Origin: Prorocentrum cordatum | Taxonomy: Eukaryota; Sar; Dinophyceae; Prorocentrales; Prorocentraceae | Direction of reading: 5' to 3' | Assembly (NCBI GenBank): GCA_963575745.1 | Contig: CAUYUJ010022507.1 | Coordinates: forward strand, 1-20,000 | DNA length: 20,000 bases | The notes under the pieces: generated by a model | The model's input: only the letters and a program-made list of their open reading frames with translations | Database searches by the model: none | What the model was told of the DNA's origin: nothing | Translations under genes and position numbers: made by a program | Shown here: piece after piece, positions 15,689 to 20,000 of the stretch | Position numbering within the stretch: position 1 is the first letter of the stretch | Layout: each line of letters opens with the position of its first letter

Positions 15689-15988
15689 GGGGTCTGTGGT
15701 GATGATTGCCAAGTGCAGGCTCCTCGTAGGCCCCACGAAAGCCCCGGCACTCTGCTCGGAGCTCTGCAGATTCGCGACCGCCGTCGCGGCCCTCGTCGCC
15801 GACGGCGACCCCATGGTCGCGCGCTGCGCCTCGCGGGCCATCTGGTTCCTCGCCCGTTTTCCAGCCAGGGCGAGGTGGCTCCTGGAGAGGCAGGAGATCC
15901 TGGCGAACCTGCTCGCGTCCATCGCACAGCTGGGCACAGCCAGCGGGGAGCTTTCCTGGCTTCTGGACGCGGTGTCTCAGTGCCTGGA
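15689..15988 (+). CDS. Exon of an ARM/HEAT-like helical-repeat protein (exon C)
   Basis: The frame reads GSVVMIAKCRLLVGPTKAP, ELCRFATAVAALVADGDPMV, ARCASRAIWFLARFPARARW and LLERQEILANLLASIAQLG, then ELSWLLDAVSQCL. The helix-loop-helix pattern with Ala/Leu/Val cores and the 'DGDPMVARCASRAIWFLA' phrase are typical of ARM/HEAT units. Two acceptors are possible (CAG ending at 15681 or at 15688); only the second completes the Leu codon left open by exon B. The donor is either GCAAGT at 15989, a strong GC-type match, or GTACCT at 15993. This is the best-supported coding piece outside the retroelement and RING exons. Confidence 0.7.
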
Positions 15989-16032
15989 GCAAGTACCTCC
16001 GTGGGATGTCGCATCTTACGAGGACCTGGGAG
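15989..16032 (+). other. Candidate 44-nt GC-AG mini-intron
   Basis: It begins GCAAGT and ends GGGAG. Removing it shifts from the exon C frame to the frame that reads QWIHILSGVV downstream, and the split codon becomes GAC. It is short, so an unnoticed single-base error or a different donor would also explain the change of frame. Confidence 0.35.
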
Positions 16033-16168
16033 CCAATGGATTCACATCCTGTCGGGGGTGGTGTTGCACGGGGCATACGGACTTGACCCGTCTCTGTTGG
16101 TGACGTCCTGCTGGGTCAAGGAACAGTTGCGATTGCTTGACCAAGGCACGGCGACCCTAGTAGTGTAA
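16033..16168 (+). CDS. Possible last exon of the ARM/HEAT-like gene (exon D)
   Basis: The frame reads QWIHILSGVVLHGAYGLDPS, LLVTSCWVKEQLRLL and DQGTATLVV, ending in TAA at 16166-16168. It is hydrophobic-helical and protein-like, unlike the other frames here. Whether TAA is the true end is open, because a GTGTAAG donor-like word overlaps it at 16163. Confidence 0.4.
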
Positions 16169-16694
16169 GATCTCCAGTGCTCTTCCACTGGCCCAAAGCA
16201 CGATGTGACACATCTGAGTTCTTTTGCTTGTCGCGTGTGTATCTTTACCATCGAGAGCTGTTGACCTGCTTCCTTAGTTGGCGATCCAGTCAAGATGCTG
16301 AAATAGGGATCCCTTGGGCTCAGGAGGGGCTCAGGTTTTCGGGCCGCTCGCAAGATCTAGGTTGGGGAACCTATTCGTGGCCGAGGGTCGCCGTGGCCTC
16401 AAAGGCCCCTTCGTTCCTCATTCAGCGTTCCTGAGGGTTGCAAGATGATAGTATCCAGCTGCCTGCGGCAAATCCCGCCACCGTGCCTGTGCAACATCGC
16501 AGCAGCAATGAGGCTGAGTGTAGGAGCAGCGCAATTCCGAAAAGCGGGCTGAATTGGGACGGGTCGTGAACTCCACCTCGCCTGCAACCGCGCGGTACGG
16601 GGGCGGTCGAGTGCATGTCCCGTTGCAGTTCAGCGAACGGTCTGAACCGAGGCGGGTCGTGAACTCCAGTATTATCTTCGTCCGCGCGGTAGAA
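16169..16694. other. Non-coding stretch with one short direct repeat
   Basis: I see no gene. GGGTCGTGAACTCCA occurs at 16561 and again at 16654 (period 93), each followed by a CCGCGCGGTA word at a variable distance, suggesting a diverged tandem duplication of about 93 bp. Confidence 0.5.
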
Positions 16695-17215
16695 GGATGA
16701 GGAGGACCAGTGTAAGACGATGTTGCAACAAACTCTCCCTTCAAGTTCCCTCTTCCTATATCCTGACAAGAATGTATTTTCATTGCGGGAAGTGCTCCAT
16801 TGGAAGACAACCGTCTGATAATCCTCCACCGTGCCAAAACATCATTCTCAGGATTTCAACGCCGCGAAGCAACGTGACTGTTGCGCTCTGGCAATAGTGA
16901 ATCGTGCCAGACCACAATTCCTATGACTTCACTCATACAGATCCTTGAAACTGTTGCAGACTCTGAAGACGATAGTGTGTTGCGCTAAGGCGAGAGCCAC
17001 ATTATGGCAACCACCCGCCCTCCAACTTTGAAACTGTTGCAAACTGTTAAGACGAATGTGCGTGGCGCTCAGGGGAGAGCCACAGTTTGAAAACCACCCG
17101 CCTTCCATCCTTGAAACTGTTGCACACTTTCAGGACAAAATCGCTTGGCTCTACGGCGAGAGCCACATTTTGACAACTACCCGCCCTTCATTTTGAAAAC
17201 GGCTGCACGTTTCAA
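16695..17215. repeat. Duplicated block, copy 1, with 82-84-bp tandem subunits
   Basis: The block starts GGATGAGGAGGACCAGTGTAA and shares, in order, CAAGTTCCCTC, ATTTTCATT/ATTCATTTACA-like, GGAAGTGC-CC-TTGGAAGACAAC, CAACGCCGCGAA and ATCGTGCCAGA with the second copy at 18017. From 16945 it is a tandem repeat with units starting TTGAAACTGTTGCA at 16945, 17029, 17111 and 17193. Each contains GCGAGAGCCACA and ACCACCCGCC. There is no coding signal in any frame. Confidence 0.8.
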
Positions 17216-17393
17216 GTTTCAAGACCATACGTTGTGAGGCAGTCTCAGGCCAAACACCCGGCCCATCCTGCCGACACGCCCTGGGGTGCGACAGGGAGGC
17301 GTTATTGTGTTGGCCTCCGGCCAATGCCGCCGATCCGGGGGGCTTCCCGCTGCTGTTGGCAGCAATCCAGTGCGTTCCTTCTCCTTCAGGGAG

Positions 17394-17640
17394 GTGGTCC
17401 GGGACGGACCGGGGAAGGTCCGGGACCGGGAGCGTCCGGGACCGGAGGGACGTCCCGGACTGGGGAACATTCCGGAACCGGAGCGGTCCGGGACCGCGAG
17501 AGGGTCTGGAACCGGGGAGAGGTCGGGGACCGCGAGGGGGTGGTCCGGAACCGGTCCGTGACTGGGGGGGTCCAGGACCGCGGTGGGCGTCCGGGACCGA
17601 ATGTTTTCCAGGACCCGGGAGTTCCAGGTGTGGAGTGGTT
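17394..17640. repeat. GC-rich tandem array of ~18-bp units (GGTCCGGGACCGGGGAG-like)
   Basis: About 13 degenerate units, each containing GTCCGGGACC or GTCCCGGAC, run with a 17-18-bp period. The unit core is nearly palindromic (GGTCCgggACC). Open frames on both strands (Arg/Gly/Pro-rich) come from the repeat. Confidence 0.8.
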
Positions 17641-17880
17641 CGGGACCGCGGAGCGGAAAGCGGAGCACATCGCCCCCCCCCCCCCCCCCCCACAGAGCGG
17701 AGCTGCGACGGAGTGGAAAGCGGAGCACATCGCACCCCCCCCTCCCCCACAGAGCGGCGGAGCTTCGACGGAGCGGAAAGCGGAGCACATCGCCCCCCCC
17801 CCCTCCCCCGCAGAGCGGAGCTGCGACGGAGCGGAAAGCGGAGCACATCGCACCCCCCCCACAGAGCGGAGCTCGAAGCT
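17641..17880. repeat. Four-unit 58-60-bp tandem array with long C homopolymers
   Basis: Units carry GCGGAAAGCGGAGCACATCG followed by a C-run and then CAGAGCGGAGCTGCGACGGA. AAAGCGGAGC occurs at 17657, 17717, 17777 and 17835. The C-runs differ in length between units (19 uninterrupted C at 17673-17691 in the first), so most length variation is in the homopolymer. Confidence 0.9.
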
Positions 17881-17924
17881 CACACGCCGGATCGGCGGAT
17901 TTACAAGGAACAGGGATGATAGTT

Positions 17925-18031
17925 GAGGAGGAGGAGGAGGAGGAAGAGGAGGAGGAGAAAGAGGAGGAGTACGAGGAGGAGGAGGAGGAGGAGGAGGAGG
18001 AGGAGGAGGAGGAAGAGGATGAGGAGGATCA
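17925..18031 (+). repeat. (GGA)n polypurine tract
   Basis: A GGA/GAA/GAT run that leads directly into the second duplicated block. Confidence 0.9.
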
Positions 18032-18520
18032 GTGTAAACCCAAGACTCATTAGCGAATATTGCAATAAGCCCTTCCTCCAAGTTCCCTCGTCATTGGCCC
18101 CTGCGAGCATTCATTTACACTGAAGGAAGTGCCCCGTTGGAAGACAACGTCTTGAAAAACCTGAATTATGCCGGAACGCGATACTTGGGGCCTCAACGCC
18201 GCGAACCGCCGCGAGTCATCGTTATATAATCGTGCCAGAAAGCTGTTCCTGGTATGTCAACACAACGAATCAACGTATCTGCTGTGCCCTGACAATCCGA
18301 CATCGTACCAATATAGTGTTTCTAGATCATCTTTGAAGCTGTCGTACATTCTTTCTTACAACGGGTGCGCGCGGCGCTTACGCGACAGCCACAGTTTGAA
18401 AAGGAGCCGGCCTCTACCCACGAAGCTTCTGTATTTTAGTGACGGATGTGCGTGGCGCTAAGGCGGCAACCACATTTTGAAAACGACCCGCCCTTTACCC
18501 GTGAATCTCTTGCAGTTTTT
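18017..18520. repeat. Duplicated block, copy 2
   Basis: This is a diverged direct copy of 16695-17215, in the same order and orientation. It starts GGATGAGGAGGATCAGTGTAA and ends with 82-86-bp subunits (phases at about 18333, 18420 and 18501) containing GGATGTGCGTGGCGCTAAGG, CCACATTTTGAAAACGACCC and similar words. It is not coding. Confidence 0.8.
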
Positions 18521-18559
18521 TACCCGTGGTGTTTGGTCTTCGTTGTGAAGAGAGAGCGC

Positions 18560-18637
18560 CCAGCGTTCCTCTCCTCCTCTCCTCTCCTCTCCTTCTCCTC
18601 CTCCCGCTCCTCCCTCCTCCCATTCCTGCCTCCGCCC
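18560..18637 (+). repeat. Imperfect TCC tract bordering the 91-bp array
   Basis: A pyrimidine-rich run of CTCCTC words with increasing interruptions toward the 91-bp satellite. Confidence 0.75.
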
Positions 18638-19880
18638 TCCGCACCAGTCATCCATTGCGGCACACCCCTAGCGCGTTTTGCGGTCCCATCGGGGGCTCCT
18701 CCGAAGGTCCCAGTGGTGCCGCCCACATGCGTCCCCGCAACCCATTTCGGTACACCTCTCACGCGTCTCGTGGCCCCTTACGGGAGCCCCACCCAAGTCC
18801 CACATGGTGCCGCCCGCATGCGTCCCCGCCATCCATTTCGGTACACTCCTCACGCGTTTCGTGGCCCCTTACGGGGGCTCCGCCCAAGTCCCACATGGTG
18901 CCGCCCGTATGCGTTCCCGCCGCCCGTTTCGGCACACCCCTCACATGTTTCGTGGCCCCTTACGGGGGGTCCAACCAGAGCCGCCCGCCTGCGTCCCCGC
19001 CAGCCACCCGTTTCGGCACACCCCTCACATGTTTCGTGGCCCCAGGGGGGGCTCCACCCAAGGCCCAAGTTGTGCCGCTTGCTTGCGTCCCGGTCGCCCG
19101 CTCCACCCGCGGCCCATGTGGTGCTGCACGCGTGTTGTGGCCCAGTTGGGAAGCTTCACCCACGGCCCACATGGTGCCGTCCGCATGCGTCCCCGCCACC
19201 CATTTCGGCACCCCCCCCTCACACGCTTCGTGGACCCATGGGAAGCTCCACCCACGGCCCACATGGTGCCGTTCGCAGAAGTCCCCGCCACCCGTTTCGG
19301 CACACCCCTCACACGCTTCGTGGCCCCATCAGTGGTTTCGTCCGCATGCGTCCCCGCCGCTCATTATGGCACACACTTCACACGGTTCATGACCCGACAG
19401 GGGGTTCCACCCAAGGCGCCAATGGCGCCATTCGCACGCGTCCCAGCCACCCATTCGGCACACCCCTCACACGCTTCGTGGCTCCAAACGGGGGCCCCGC
19501 CAAAGGCCCCATCTGGTGCCATCCGCAAGCGTCCCCGCCACCCATGTCGGCACGCCCCTCGCACGTTTCGCGGCCACACAAGAGCTTCACCTAAGGCTGA
19601 AGCGGCACCATCCGCATAAGTCCCCGCCATCCATTTCGGCACACCCCTCGCACGTTTAATTCCCCCATGTGGAGCTCCACCGAAGGCTCCAGTGGCGACG
19701 TGTGCATGCGGTTCCCTCCCATTTCGGGACACCCTTCACGCGATTCGTGGCTCCAGAGGCAGCTCCACCCAATTTACCAGTGCCACCGTTCGCATGCGTC
19801 CCCCCGCCCCTCCCGTCCCATGTTTCCCACGTCTTGTGGCCCCACAGGCAGCTCCACCCAAGGCCCCATGAGGAGATCCA
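18638..19880. repeat. ~91-bp tandem satellite, about 14 units
   Basis: Each unit reads roughly ATGCGTCCCCGCC, CCATTTCGGCACACCCCTCA, CACGTTTCGTGGCCCC, GGGGGCTCCACCCAAGGCCC and ACATGGTGCCGCCCGC. The GCGTCCCCGCC mark falls at about 18727, 18818, 18909, 18989, 19083, 19185, 19277, 19346, 19436, 19527, 19616, 19706 and 19794, mostly 88-92 bp apart, with one short (69) and one long (102) unit. Because 91 is not a multiple of three, all frames on both strands stay open for 60-380 codons. These are not genes. Confidence 0.92.
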
Positions 19881-19894
19881 CTGAAGGCGATATC

Positions 19895-20000
19895 ACAAAG
19901 GTGGTATTCACGACTGCGTATGGCTGGGTATTTCACCAGGATGATGTGAAGACGGATGTGCGCGGTGCTAAGGTAAAAAAACCATATATGTGAAGCGTTT
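19895..20000. repeat. Start or fragment of a third duplicated block
   Basis: GAAGACGGATGTGCGCGGTGCTAAGG at about 19949-19973 (here split as GAAGACGGATGTGCGCGG and TGCTAAGG) matches the 82-84-bp subunits of the blocks at 16695 and 18017. The window ends inside it. Confidence 0.55.

Noticed and set aside
18446-19619. Several Pro/His/Ser-rich open frames of 250-380 codons on the plus strand, with shorter partners on the minus strand
   Set aside because: They are the 91-bp satellite read in rotating frames; the same unit appears in each frame.
1-20000. tRNA, rRNA, snRNA genes and CRISPR arrays
   Set aside because: I found no cloverleaf, conserved rRNA core or regular repeat-spacer pattern. The tandem repeats here have no unique spacers.

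Overview
The window looks like nuclear DNA of a dinoflagellate. It is GC-rich and full of simple and tandem repeats, and its genes are sparse and cut into short exons. It carries a non-LTR retroelement whose 5' end bears what looks like a worn, tandem 15-nt relic of the dinoflagellate spliced leader. At least one intron fits no GT/GC-AG rule and has insertion-like ends. I cannot name the species.

Layout. Positions 1-1640 are repetitive: a GC-rich stretch, then about 1 kb of AT-richer triplet-structured sequence, then a (GGA)n array. Positions 1641-8183 on the minus strand are one retroelement. Read from 8183 downward it has a 5' leader with the relic leader tandem, ORF1 (zinc-knuckle remnant plus coiled coil, 8029-6974), an APE-type endonuclease, a reverse transcriptase, a CCHC zinc finger with RNase H, and about 580 nt of 3' sequence. 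The expected catalytic residues are present in all three enzyme domains, but the coding frame is broken by two TGA codons and two shifts of the same -1 sense. Purine arrays abut both ends (1326-1640 and 8184-8921).

Positions 8922-16168 on the plus strand hold exons of one or two host genes. Two exons (8922-9105 and 10577-10815), 1,473 nt apart, join to a perfect RING-H2 finger, a ubiquitin-ligase signature. The intron between them has a 4-bp direct repeat at its borders and near-terminal inverted repeats, as expected of an inserted 'introner'. Further exons (about 11207-11375, 12887-13050, 15689-15988, 16033-16168) encode an alpha-helical, ARM/HEAT-like protein. They may continue the RING gene or form a second gene. 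Its introns hold two copies of a 160-bp inverted-repeat element with 8-bp target duplications. One copy is cleanly inserted in a 14-bp minisatellite.

Positions 16170-20000 hold no gene I can support. They are a mosaic of diverged direct repeats: a 0.5-kb duplicated block with 82-84-bp subunits, an array of about 18 bp, a 58-60-bp array with long C-runs, purine tracts, and a 91-bp satellite of about 14 units. The long open frames in this part and in the GGA arrays are artefacts of low complexity.
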